Source: Pseudomonadaceae bacterium SI-3
GTDB lineage: Bacteria > Pseudomonadota > Gammaproteobacteria > Pseudomonadales > Pseudomonadaceae
Assembly: GCA_004010935.1 (NCBI GenBank)
Contig: CP026511.1
Coordinates: 4,712,001-4,776,000 of the forward strand
Direction: 5' to 3'
Length of the DNA stretch: 64,000 nucleotides
This document shows positions 7,942 to 15,191 of the stretch, in pieces (position 1 is the first letter of the stretch; each line of letters begins with the position of its first letter). Under the pieces are notes generated by a model. That model did not search any database. It worked only from the letters and a program-made list of their open reading frames with translations, and was not told the DNA's origin. The translations under genes and the position numbers were made by a program.

Positions 7942-10419
7942 TTAGAAGTCGTAGGTCAGGGTCACCATGACGTTGCGGGATTCGCCGTAGTAGCACTGGT
8001 TGAGGCTGTTGCAGGCGGCGATGTATTTCTCGTCGGTCAGGTTGTTCAAGTTCAGCTGCGCGCCAAGCCCGTCGAGCCCAACGCGCGACAGGTCATAGCC
8101 CAGCATGGCGTCATAGAGCGTGTAGGACGGGATGCGCAGCGTGTTCTCCGCGTCCGCCCAGCTCTTGCCGAAGTAGCGCACGCCGCCACCGATCTGCAGG
8201 CCCGCGATTGCGCCCTGCTCGAAGGTGTAGTCAGTCCATAGCGATGCCATGTTGCGCGCCACCGCGTTGGGCGTATTGCCGCGGTTGTTGACCCCGGCGG
8301 TGCCGACGTAATCCTTGCTGTACTCGACGTCCATGTAGGTGTAGCTGGCGATGACGTTGAGGTTGTCCAGCGGGTTCACGCGCGCTTCGAGTTCCACGCC
8401 ACGGGAGGTGATCTCGCCCACAGAGCGGAAGAAGTTCTCGTTGGAGTCCTTGCTGGACAGATTGGACTGTTTCAAATCGAACAGCGAAATCGTGTAGAGA
8501 TCATCGGTGCCCAGCGGCTGATACTTCAGGCCGACTTCGACCTGCTCGCCTTCGGTCGGGTCAAGCAGGGTGATGTCGTAGGCACCGTTGCTGTAGTTAT
8601 AAGCACCCGTCGCGTTGGGGTTGAAGGACTCCGAATAGCTGACGTACGGCGACATACCGTTGTCGAACGCATAGAGCACTCCGACTCGCCCGGTGAATTG
8701 CTCGAGTTTGGATTGATCGGACTGGTCGCCGTACTGGGATTCGGTCTGATCGAAGGATACGTCCACCCAGTCCTGACGCATGCCCAGGGAGAAACGCCAG
8801 TTGTTCAGGCTGATCAGATCCTGCACATAAAGGCCGGTTTGCTGCAGCTCCCGTGCCTCGTCGTACTGGTGATAAAACGCAAGACTGCCTGGGTTGGCCA
8901 CGCCGGTGTAGGGATTGACGGTGCCCACTCCGGTTGCCGCGTCGTAACTGACCTTGGCCTTGCGCCGTTGGTAATCCAGCCCAGTGACCAGGGTATGGCT
9001 GAGCGCACCGGTATCGAACAGGAACTGCAGCTGGTTATCCAGCGTCCAGGCGTGCAATACCTCATCGGCACCCGTGTAGTAGCGCACCAACTCGTCAGTG
9101 GTGGCGTAGCCGTATTGGTAGACCTGCCCTGACTCGACGGTGGAATCGAGGTACTGGAAGTTCTGCCGCGCCGACACCGTATCGTTGAAGCGGTGTTCCA
9201 GCTGATAGCCGACCATCTGCTGGTCGCGCTCGAACTGCTCGTAGTCCTCGTCGCCCTCGAAGAAGCTGCGCGAGATGCGCTGGCCGTTGTGGGAGGTGAC
9301 GGTGCCGTCGGCTGGGAGGCCCCCGTGATATCCGCGTTCAGGATCGCGCTGGAGCATTGCCTGCAGCGTGAGCCGGGTGTCTTCGGTGAAGTCGATGCTC
9401 AGCGAGGGCATCACGGCGTAACGCTGTTCCTCGATGCCATCGACCTGGTTGTCGGCATCCTTCGCGACACCGACCAGGCGGTAGGCAATGCGCTCGTCTT
9501 CCAGCGGCCCGGTGAAGTCGAAAGCCGCTTGCTTGTTGTCCTCGCTGCCGTAGGACAGGCGTATCTGCCGGCTCGTCTGGTATTGCGGCTTCTTGCTGGT
9601 CATCGCCACCAGCCCGCCCGGTAGGCTGCGTCCGTAGAGCACCGAGGACGGTCCCTTGAGAATGTCGATACGCTCGATGAAATACGGGTCGACCTGCAGG
9701 CTGCTATAGGTGCCGCTATCACCCAGCAGCTTCTGGCCGTCGAGGTAGAGGTTATCCACCGAGCCGTCGGTGATACCACGCATGGCAACGTAGTCGTATC
9801 GGGTCGTCGCGCCATAGGGCGTGCTCATCAGACCTGGCGTGTATCGAACCGCCTGCGCGATGGAGCGCGAGCCTTGGTCCTCCATCTGCTGGCGCGTGAC
9901 CACGGACACGGTCTGGGACGTTTCAGCCAAGGGCATGCTCGTCTTGGTCGCCACGCTGCTGTGCGTCGCCTTGTAGCCGTCCATCTCACCCAGTGCGTTT
10001 CCCAGCGCGAAGCCCTCGACCACCATGGGCTTGAGCTCCACGGCTCCGGCTTGCTCGCGAGCCGGCATCAGGGAATAGGTCCCGCGCTCGTCACGGACCG
10101 CCTGCAAACCGCTGCCGCGCAGCAAGGCTTGAAAGCCCTCATCCACGCCGTACTGGCCCTGCAAACCGTTGGAGTCGCGGCCGTCCACGAGGCTGCCTTC
10201 GACGGACAGCATCACCCCCGCCTCGCCCGCGAAACGGCTCAGTGCGCTGGATAGGGAACCGGCTGGGATGTCATAGCGCCGTGCAGTTTGCTCAGCGGCC
10301 GATTGCGCCAGCGCCACAGGAACGGCGGCAATTGCCGTCAGCGGCAAACAGAACAGCGCGGCACGGACGGCCCGAGACAGTGGGTTGGAACGGCGGGGAG
10401 GCAAGGCATTGGAGCGCAT
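7942..10419 (-). CDS. TonB-dependent siderophore receptor with N-terminal signalling domain
   Basis: An 825-residue outer membrane receptor. The signal peptide covers roughly the first 39 residues (ending PVALA). A secretin/TonB N-terminal (STN) signalling domain follows (RRYDIPAGSLSSALSRFAGE through QALLRGSGLQA). The plug contains TSQTVSVVTRQQMEDQGSRS, and the long beta-barrel ends in the terminal aromatic NVMVTLTYDF. This is the transducer type (FpvA/FecA-like) that signals siderophore binding to a FecR protein. The start is ATG 10419, with AGGAAG just upstream; a longer upstream extension lacks such a site. The fecR and sigma genes lie directly upstream. The substrate cannot be told from sequence. 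Confidence 0.92.
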   Translation of the reverse strand: MRSNALPPRRSNPLSRAVRAALFCLPLTAIAAVPVALAQSAAEQTARRYDIPAGSLSSALSRFAGEAGVMLSVEGSLVDGRDSNGLQGQYGVDEGFQALLRGSGLQAVRDERGTYSLMPAREQAGAVELKPMVVEGFALGNALGEMDGYKATHSSVATKTSMPLAETSQTVSVVTRQQMEDQGSRSIAQAVRYTPGLMSTPYGATTRYDYVAMRGITDGSVDNLYLDGQKLLGDSGTYSSLQVDPYFIERIDILKGPSSVLYGRSLPGGLVAMTSKKPQYQTSRQIRLSYGSEDNKQAAFDFTGPLEDERIAYRLVGVAKDADNQVDGIEEQRYAVMPSLSIDFTEDTRLTLQAMLQRDPERGYHGGLPADGTVTSHNGQRISRSFFEGDEDYEQFERDQQMVGYQLEHRFNDTVSARQNFQYLDSTVESGQVYQYGYATTDELVRYYTGADEVLHAWTLDNQLQFLFDTGALSHTLVTGLDYQRRKAKVSYDAATGVGTVNPYTGVANPGSLAFYHQYDEARELQQTGLYVQDLISLNNWRFSLGMRQDWVDVSFDQTESQYGDQSDQSKLEQFTGRVGVLYAFDNGMSPYVSYSESFNPNATGAYNYSNGAYDITLLDPTEGEQVEVGLKYQPLGTDDLYTISLFDLKQSNLSSKDSNENFFRSVGEITSRGVELEARVNPLDNLNVIASYTYMDVEYSKDYVGTAGVNNRGNTPNAVARNMASLWTDYTFEQGAIAGLQIGGGVRYFGKSWADAENTLRIPSYTLYDAMLGYDLSRVGLDGLGAQLNLNNLTDEKYIAACNSLNQCYYGESRNVMVTLTYDF

Positions 10420-10532
10420 GATTCTTCCTTTCTGCGAAGGCAAATTCGGGGTCGATGCGGTTATGCCCAGCGAGAGAAGAGAAAAGGGAACCACCCAACG
10501 AAACATTTTTTGCTCTGGCTCCAGTAGCGTGG

Positions 10533-11471
10533 CTATGCCGGCTCCAGGCTTACCCACCAGGGCAACCGGCGATTCACGCGCAGCGACAGCGTGCTGGCAA
10601 CCACGTCCAGCACTCGGTCGGTATCGGCCAGTGGGTAGGCACCGACGACACGCACGCCGGCAATCCGAGGATCACAACCTAGGTAACCCTGCCGATAGCG
10701 CCCCAATTCGGCGACGAACTCATCCAGGCGAAGGTTATCGGCAAGCAGTACCCCGCTCGCCCAGGCCTGCCGACCCGATTGAACCGGACGTTCAGGCTCG
10801 ATGCGAAGGTCGTTGAAGTCCAGCTGCTGTCCTTGGTGCGCCATGCGCGATCGGCCACTGGCGGGCCGGGCCTCGACAGCGCCATCGAAAACGCTGAGCC
10901 GGGTATGCCCGTCGCGCTGCAACACCGAAAACCGCGCAGCAGCTTCGGCCTTCACGCTGCCCTCGGCGGTGCGCAGCAACAAGGGACGCCGTTCGTGGCT
11001 CACCTGCACCAACAGCTCGCCCCGGTAAAGCGACAGTTGGCGAACCTGATCATCGAGCGCGACGTCCACGGCGCTGTCGGTGTTCAGCCACAGGTGCGAA
11101 CCCTCGGGCAATTGCCAATCGCGCACCTCGCCCACCGCCGTGCGTTGATCGGCCGTCCAGCTGCGCCAGGGCATGGCGCCACCCGTCAGGGCCAGAACAC
11201 CACCACCGAAAACGACGGACAGGGTTTTCAGCGCCTGCCGTCGCGTCGGCTGCCGACGCTGCATCAAGCTGCTCGCCTTGGCGCCAAACGGATCGCGGGA
11301 GAGCGGTTCGAAACGCCCACTGATCTGCTCGACGCGCCGCCACGCCCGAGCGTGCTCCGGATCGCTGAGCCAGCGCCGCCAGGCTTGGCGGTCGTCATCG
11401 CTAACGGTGCCCGACTGCAGTACAGCAAACCACTGGGCAGCTGCCTGCAGTACCTGGTAATCGAGATTCAC
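10533..11471 (-). CDS. FecR-family anti-sigma/sigma regulator
   Basis: A 312-residue inner membrane regulator. The N-terminal cytoplasmic DUF4880 part contains QAWRRWLSDPEHARAWRRVE. A single membrane helix lies near LKTLSVVFGGGVLALTGGAM. The periplasmic FecR domain has GEVRDWQLPEGSHLWLNTDS and ARFSVLQRDGHTRLSVFDGA, and the C-terminal part meets the receptor STN domain. It starts at GTG 11471, overlapping the sigma-factor stop as GTGA, so the two are translationally coupled. It would hold or activate the neighbouring ECF sigma until the receptor reports bound siderophore. Confidence 0.9.
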   Translation of the reverse strand: MNLDYQVLQAAAQWFAVLQSGTVSDDDRQAWRRWLSDPEHARAWRRVEQISGRFEPLSRDPFGAKASSLMQRRQPTRRQALKTLSVVFGGGVLALTGGAMPWRSWTADQRTAVGEVRDWQLPEGSHLWLNTDSAVDVALDDQVRQLSLYRGELLVQVSHERRPLLLRTAEGSVKAEAAARFSVLQRDGHTRLSVFDGAVEARPASGRSRMAHQGQQLDFNDLRIEPERPVQSGRQAWASGVLLADNLRLDEFVAELGRYRQGYLGCDPRIAGVRVVGAYPLADTDRVLDVVASTLSLRVNRRLPWWVSLEPA

Positions 11472-11986
11472 GCGTCGTCCTCGATCAGGGTCAGGCAGTG
11501 CAGCATGGCCTGCGCCATGTACTTTTTGACCATCCGCTCGGACACGCCCACCTCCAGCGCGATGGCTGCGTAGGTCAGGCCATGCAGCTGCGACAGAAGA
11601 AACGCTCGACGCACCTTTTCCGGAAGTCGCGCCAGCATGGCGTCGACCTGCAACAGCGTTTCGACCACCAGCGCCTGGGATTCCGGTGACGGCGCGACCG
11701 CTTCCGGCTGCAGCGCGACGGCATCCAGGTACGCCTGCTCGATCTGCCGCCGACGCCAATGGTTGATCAACAGGCCACGGGCGATTATGTGCAGGTAGGC
11801 GCGCGGTTCGCGGATCGCATCCAGCCCCTGATCCTTGCTTAGCACCCGTACGAAGGTGTCCTGAGCCAGGTCGGCGGCCCGCTGGCTGCAGCCGAGCTGG
11901 CGCCGCAACCAACCGTTCAGCCAGCCCTGATGGTCGACATAGAGCCGATGCACCAGTTGTTGCCGGACCAACCCGTCAGCTGCCAT
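11468..11986 (-). CDS. ECF sigma factor, FecI-like (iron starvation)
   Basis: A 172-residue sigma-70 family protein with only regions 2 and 4. Region 2 contains AADLAQDTFVRVLSKDQGLD and AYLHIIARGLLINHWRRRQI. Region 4 contains LARLPEKVRRAFLLSQLHGL and the helix-turn-helix TYAAIALEVGVSERMVKKYM. This is the iron-starvation FecI/FpvI group, and the order sigma-FecR-receptor is the classic cell-surface signalling cassette. Its target promoter is expected in front of the receptor gene (10,420-10,532). A Fur-box-like site lies 27 bases upstream of its ATG. Confidence 0.92.
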   Translation of the reverse strand: MAADGLVRQQLVHRLYVDHQGWLNGWLRRQLGCSQRAADLAQDTFVRVLSKDQGLDAIREPRAYLHIIARGLLINHWRRRQIEQAYLDAVALQPEAVAPSPESQALVVETLLQVDAMLARLPEKVRRAFLLSQLHGLTYAAIALEVGVSERMVKKYMAQAMLHCLTLIEDDA

Positions 11987-12012
11987 GTTTCGCCGCCTTT
12001 CACTCGAAGGAC

Positions 12013-12031
12013 GCTAATGCTAACGCTTCTC
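12013..12031 (-). promoter_or_regulatory. Fur-box-like site upstream of the ECF sigma gene
   Basis: The 19-mer GCTAATGCTAACGCTTCTC agrees with the Fur consensus GATAATGATAATCATTATC at 13 of 19 positions by hand count. It lies 27-45 bases upstream of the sigma-factor start, where iron-bound Fur would block transcription. Iron repression fits the siderophore-uptake content of the operon. Confidence 0.5.
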
Positions 12032-12137
12032 ATCAACAAAAGACCACGAGGTTTTCTTCTTTGGTGTTTCAATCGCGAGTTGGGGCTTTTGGATGGCTGG
12101 ACTAGGCTATCGGACATCTGACTGCAGGAGATCCCCC

Positions 12138-12662
12138 ATGATCCGCTTCGCCTGGCTCACCCTAGCTGCACTATCCGCCGCCTCCCTGCCCGCTCAGGCT
12201 GAGCAGTTGCTGCCTGGTCTATGGGAGTTCACCAGTGAAAAGCTGGTCGTGGACGGCATGGAAATGCCGGGCATGGCCGAAATGCTGGCGCAGATGAAAG
12301 AGCTGCCGCCCGAACAGCGCAAGATGATGGAGAGCATGCTCGCCGAACAAGGCGTTGAGCTGGGTTCCGGTGGCATTCGGCTCTGCCTGAGCGAAGCTCA
12401 GGTCGAATCACGCAAGCTGCCCTTCCAGGACGAGCCCGGCTGCACGCAGGAAGTGCTCGAGCAGACCGACAGCCTGTGGCGATTCCGTTTCGAGTGCCCG
12501 GATGCGAAGGGCCAGGGCGAGACGAAGATCATCAGCAACCGGGAAGTGGCCAACATGATCGAGACGACGTACGCCGTGGGTGAACAGCAGGGCACCAGCC
12601 GGATGCAGTCGCGCGGCCAGTGGCTCGGTGAGGACTGCGGTACGCTGAAGCCTCAGAGCTAG
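12138..12662 (+). CDS. DUF3617 periplasmic protein
   Basis: A 174-residue exported protein. The signal peptide MIRFAWLTLAALSAASLPAQ ends near AQA/E, and the mature part begins with the DUF3617 hallmark EQLLPGLWEFTSEKLVVDGM. A Met/Glu-rich linker (MAEMLAQMKELPPEQRKMME) follows, then a Cys pair region with CLSEAQVES, PGCTQEV and FECPDAKG. DUF3617 proteins are common in proteobacteria and uncharacterised. ATG 12138 follows an AGGAG site; a longer frame from 12093 has no ribosome site. Confidence 0.75.
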   Translation: MIRFAWLTLAALSAASLPAQAEQLLPGLWEFTSEKLVVDGMEMPGMAEMLAQMKELPPEQRKMMESMLAEQGVELGSGGIRLCLSEAQVESRKLPFQDEPGCTQEVLEQTDSLWRFRFECPDAKGQGETKIISNREVANMIETTYAVGEQQGTSRMQSRGQWLGEDCGTLKPQS

Positions 12663-12673
12663 CTTACGCGGAC

Positions 12674-12687
12674 GTTTCACGTGGAAC
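12674..12687. promoter_or_regulatory. parS: parS-like ParB-binding palindrome
   Basis: GTTTCACGTGGAAC is a 14-base near-perfect palindrome (one mismatch) matching the core of the widespread bacterial parS sequence TGTTNCACGTGNAACA. It lies in the short gap between two convergent genes, a typical parS location. ParB loading at such sites organises the chromosome origin region, and Pseudomonas chromosomes carry several copies. No parA or parB gene is in this window. Confidence 0.5.
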
Positions 12688-12708
12688 GCAACGCCCAGAG
12701 CTAGGTGG

Positions 12709-13065
12709 TTATTCAGTCACCCATTCGCCGGCGCTGTTCTGCTCGCAGGCGGGCTTCAGAAAACGTGCATCGCTGGCCACGCCGTAATAATGAATGTCCT
12801 GGCGATACGGCATGTTGGATACCTGAGCGTTGCGGCAGATACCGAAGGACCCAGCTGGGCATTGCTCGACGAAGGTCACTTCGACCTTCTTGTCTTTGAG
12901 AGCAGGCTGGCAAAATCCAGTGCGGAACAGCGTTTCAGGAATGCTTTGATTCTGCTGGCAGACCTTCACTTCAACCCGATCATCCTGGCTGCGAACAATG
13001 CAGCCTTCTGCAAACGCCTCGGCGCAAGGCCCCACCATCATTAGCAGCACGTACAGCGAACGCAT
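12709..13065 (-). CDS. Small exported Cys-containing protein of unknown function
   Basis: A 118-residue protein from ATG 13065. The N-terminus MRSLYVLLMMVGPCAEAFAE looks like a signal peptide. The mature part has several cysteines (GCIVRSQDD, KVCQQNQ, GFCQPALKD, EQCPAGSFGICRNA, KPACEQN) that suggest disulfides in the periplasm. I do not recognise the family. The gene faces cobW divergently; their starts are about 90 bases apart, so the promoters share that gap. Confidence 0.6.
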   Translation of the reverse strand: MRSLYVLLMMVGPCAEAFAEGCIVRSQDDRVEVKVCQQNQSIPETLFRTGFCQPALKDKKVEVTFVEQCPAGSFGICRNAQVSNMPYRQDIHYYGVASDARFLKPACEQNSAGEWVTE

Positions 13066-13155
13066 CACCGGTTCCTCCCGATCGGACGCCGCGACTCTAG
13101 CATGCAGGCCTGAAAACCGCTTTCCTCTGTTCAGCAGAATGCGCACCATAGCGCG

Positions 13156-14118
13156 ATGCTCTCCCATATCCCGACACATCTCATCAGCGGCTCACTTGGT
13201 GCTGGCAAGACAAGCCTGATACGCGCCCTGCTGGCGCAGCGGCCTTCCAACGAGCGCTGGGCGATCCTGATCAACGAGTTCGGCCAGATCGGGCTCGATG
13301 CAGCGCTGCTGAGCACCGCCGACGCAGGCGTGAGCCTGACGGAAGTCGCCGGTGGATGCCTGTGCTGCGTGAACGGCGTGCCATTCCAGGTGGGTCTGGG
13401 TCGACTCCTTCGCCAAGCAAAGCCGGACCGCTTGTTCATCGAACCCTCTGGCCTTGGCCATCCTGCCGAGCTGCTCGATCAACTGGCAGGCCCACCGTGG
13501 CGAGACGTGTTAGCGCTGCAGCCCAGCGTGGCGGTCATTGATGGGCCGGCGCTGCTGCGTGGCGAAAAGCTCCCGGTGAGCCAGACGCAATCGCTGCAGC
13601 GTTGTGGCTTGCTGGTGATAAACAAGAGCGAAGATTTAGGGCAAGCCGAACGACGGGCAGTGCAAGCGCTGCTGCCAGCGATACCGATCTGCTGGACGCA
13701 ACAGGGCCAGCTGCCGATCACGGAGTTGCCGGGCATCGCTCAGCGCGCTGGGCACGCGGTGACCATGCCTGCGTTGCCCTCCTCTATAGCCACCCTTGGC
13801 AGTGTCTGGCTCGACCCGCGGCAACCGCTCTGCCAGAGCCAGGGAAATGCCGAAGGCTGGAGCATCGGCTGGCGTTGGCATCCCAGCCAGCGCTTTGATT
13901 TGGAGCGGGTAACAGCATGGCTGGAATCGCTGGACTGGCGCCGTGCCAAGCTGGTTATACAGGGTGCACAGGGCTGGCAATCACTTAACGCACTGGGTGG
14001 CCAAAGCCTGGTCTTCAGGCCCAGCGAATGGCGCAAGGATTCTCGCCTCGAGCTGATTTTCGCAGAGCCTCAGGATGAAAAACGTTTGAATGACGCGATG
14101 CTCGCCTGTCGTCTATGA
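13156..14118 (+). CDS. CobW/COG0523 G3E GTPase, putative metal chaperone
   Basis: A 320-residue GTPase of the SIMIBI G3E class. Walker A is GSLGAGKT at residues 12-19. The metal-binding motif CLCC is at residues 68-71 (GGCLCCVNG), and base-recognition NKSE follows LLVIN. The C-terminal CobW_C domain contains GWRWHPSQRFDLERV. The subfamily is the short YjiA/YeiR-like branch, which hands zinc or another metal to target enzymes using GTP hydrolysis. No zinc-regulated promoter is evident to me. It stands alone between two oppositely oriented genes. Confidence 0.85.
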   Translation: MLSHIPTHLISGSLGAGKTSLIRALLAQRPSNERWAILINEFGQIGLDAALLSTADAGVSLTEVAGGCLCCVNGVPFQVGLGRLLRQAKPDRLFIEPSGLGHPAELLDQLAGPPWRDVLALQPSVAVIDGPALLRGEKLPVSQTQSLQRCGLLVINKSEDLGQAERRAVQALLPAIPICWTQQGQLPITELPGIAQRAGHAVTMPALPSSIATLGSVWLDPRQPLCQSQGNAEGWSIGWRWHPSQRFDLERVTAWLESLDWRRAKLVIQGAQGWQSLNALGGQSLVFRPSEWRKDSRLELIFAEPQDEKRLNDAMLACRL

Positions 14119-14127
14119 GCTGTACGC

Positions 14128-14502
14128 CTACTCGCCTCGACGGCGCCATTCGTCCATCTGGATGATCTGCCCTGAATCCTGACGCGCGGGAAACGGATGC
14201 GCCTCCATTTCGATGGGGCCCTGGCGTCCACCAAACATCACGATGCTGCCCTGATGGCGCTGCTCGCCAGTCACCGTGAACTCGAAACCGTAGACCCGCG
14301 CGAAGCGGCGATGACCGCGCGCATCACGAATCAGCGCGAGACGGCGAAAGGCTACGTTCCCATCGAGCAGTTCTACATCCATCTTTTTACAATGCTGCCG
14401 CACCGCGATGAGCGCCCTTTCGCGAATGCCGTGGGAGTGCCACAGCCAGGCGCCAGCGGAAAGCAACAGGAGAAAAACGAACAGGTTGCCGAGGGTCATC
14501 AT
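14128..14502 (-). CDS. DUF3301 single-pass membrane protein
   Basis: A 124-residue protein with an N-terminal membrane helix (GNLFVFLLLLSAGAWLWHSH) and a soluble body with the DUF3301 pattern: RERALIAVRQHCKKMDVELL, then RDARGHRRFARVYGFEFTVT. It is conserved in Pseudomonas, and its role is unknown. I chose the ATGATG at 14502, because homologues start just before the TLGNLF segment; a start at 14529 would add nine Arg/Ala-rich residues. It ends ten bases from the cobW stop and is preceded closely by the SUKH gene on the same strand. Confidence 0.7.
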   Translation of the reverse strand: MMTLGNLFVFLLLLSAGAWLWHSHGIRERALIAVRQHCKKMDVELLDGNVAFRRLALIRDARGHRRFARVYGFEFTVTGEQRHQGSIVMFGGRQGPIEMEAHPFPARQDSGQIIQMDEWRRRGE

Positions 14503-14557
14503 GCGTGCGGCAGCCAGCTGCCGGCGCACGGCCGGGGCGTGATGGCCGAGACGTCCA

Positions 14558-14965
14558 TCAACTCTCCAGCCAAACGTCGCGCGCCCAGTGCCAGACCGAC
14601 TCCCAGCTTTCGTCCGTCATTTCATGCTCGCTGCCATCGAACAGCATGACCTCACCTTCGAGATCGACTACATAAAAGTCCGGCCCGTCCTGGCAGAGAG
14701 GTAGCAGATCTCGCTCCACGCCTGCGTCCCAAGCGCTCGCGGCCACTTCGGGCAGATAGGTATGCGATTGCGGATCGACAGCAGTTACCGGTTCCAGACG
14801 CCCATAGATCACATCGCTGACGGTGAGCAGATACTCGCGCAGACCAAAGGGTAAGTTGATTAGCAACTCCTCCTCGACCTCGACCAACCGGTCATCGTCC
14901 GGCAACTCGAGCGGTACCGGTACCGGCTCGCTTAGCTCACGCAGCTGCTCGATCACTTCCTCCAT
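14558..14965 (-). CDS. SMI1/KNR4 (SUKH) family protein
   Basis: A 135-residue acidic protein with the SUKH fold pattern: VEEELLINLPFGLREYLLTV near the middle and DFYVVDLEGEVMLFDGSEHE toward the end, finishing with a Trp-rich ESVWHWARDVWLES. SUKH proteins often act as immunity proteins to secreted nuclease toxins, but isolated chromosomal copies also exist. No toxin gene lies nearby, so a housekeeping role is as likely. ATG at 14965. Confidence 0.7.
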   Translation of the reverse strand: MEEVIEQLRELSEPVPVPLELPDDDRLVEVEEELLINLPFGLREYLLTVSDVIYGRLEPVTAVDPQSHTYLPEVAASAWDAGVERDLLPLCQDGPDFYVVDLEGEVMLFDGSEHEMTDESWESVWHWARDVWLES

Positions 14966-15191
14966 GACGGTCCCCCTTTGACGGTCTTAAGAATGCGCCG
15001 TTTATACAAGCCCTCGCATTGGCTAGCCAGTACCAGTCGCGCTAAAGTATTTGCCGTTTTGAAATAATGGCGCACCGGCAGGTTTCGCAGCTAATCATTA
15101 ATCCGTCTTGCAGTCTCAGACCATAAGGTAGCAACCGCAATTGGTGCCTGCTCGTCGCCATTAGCCCGTACCGGGGCCGACAGGAGAAATT

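Noticed and set aside
8698..9132. Long antisense open frames inside the TonB receptor and other high-GC genes
   Set aside because: Typical mirror frames of high-GC coding; the opposite strand carries the recognisable family protein.
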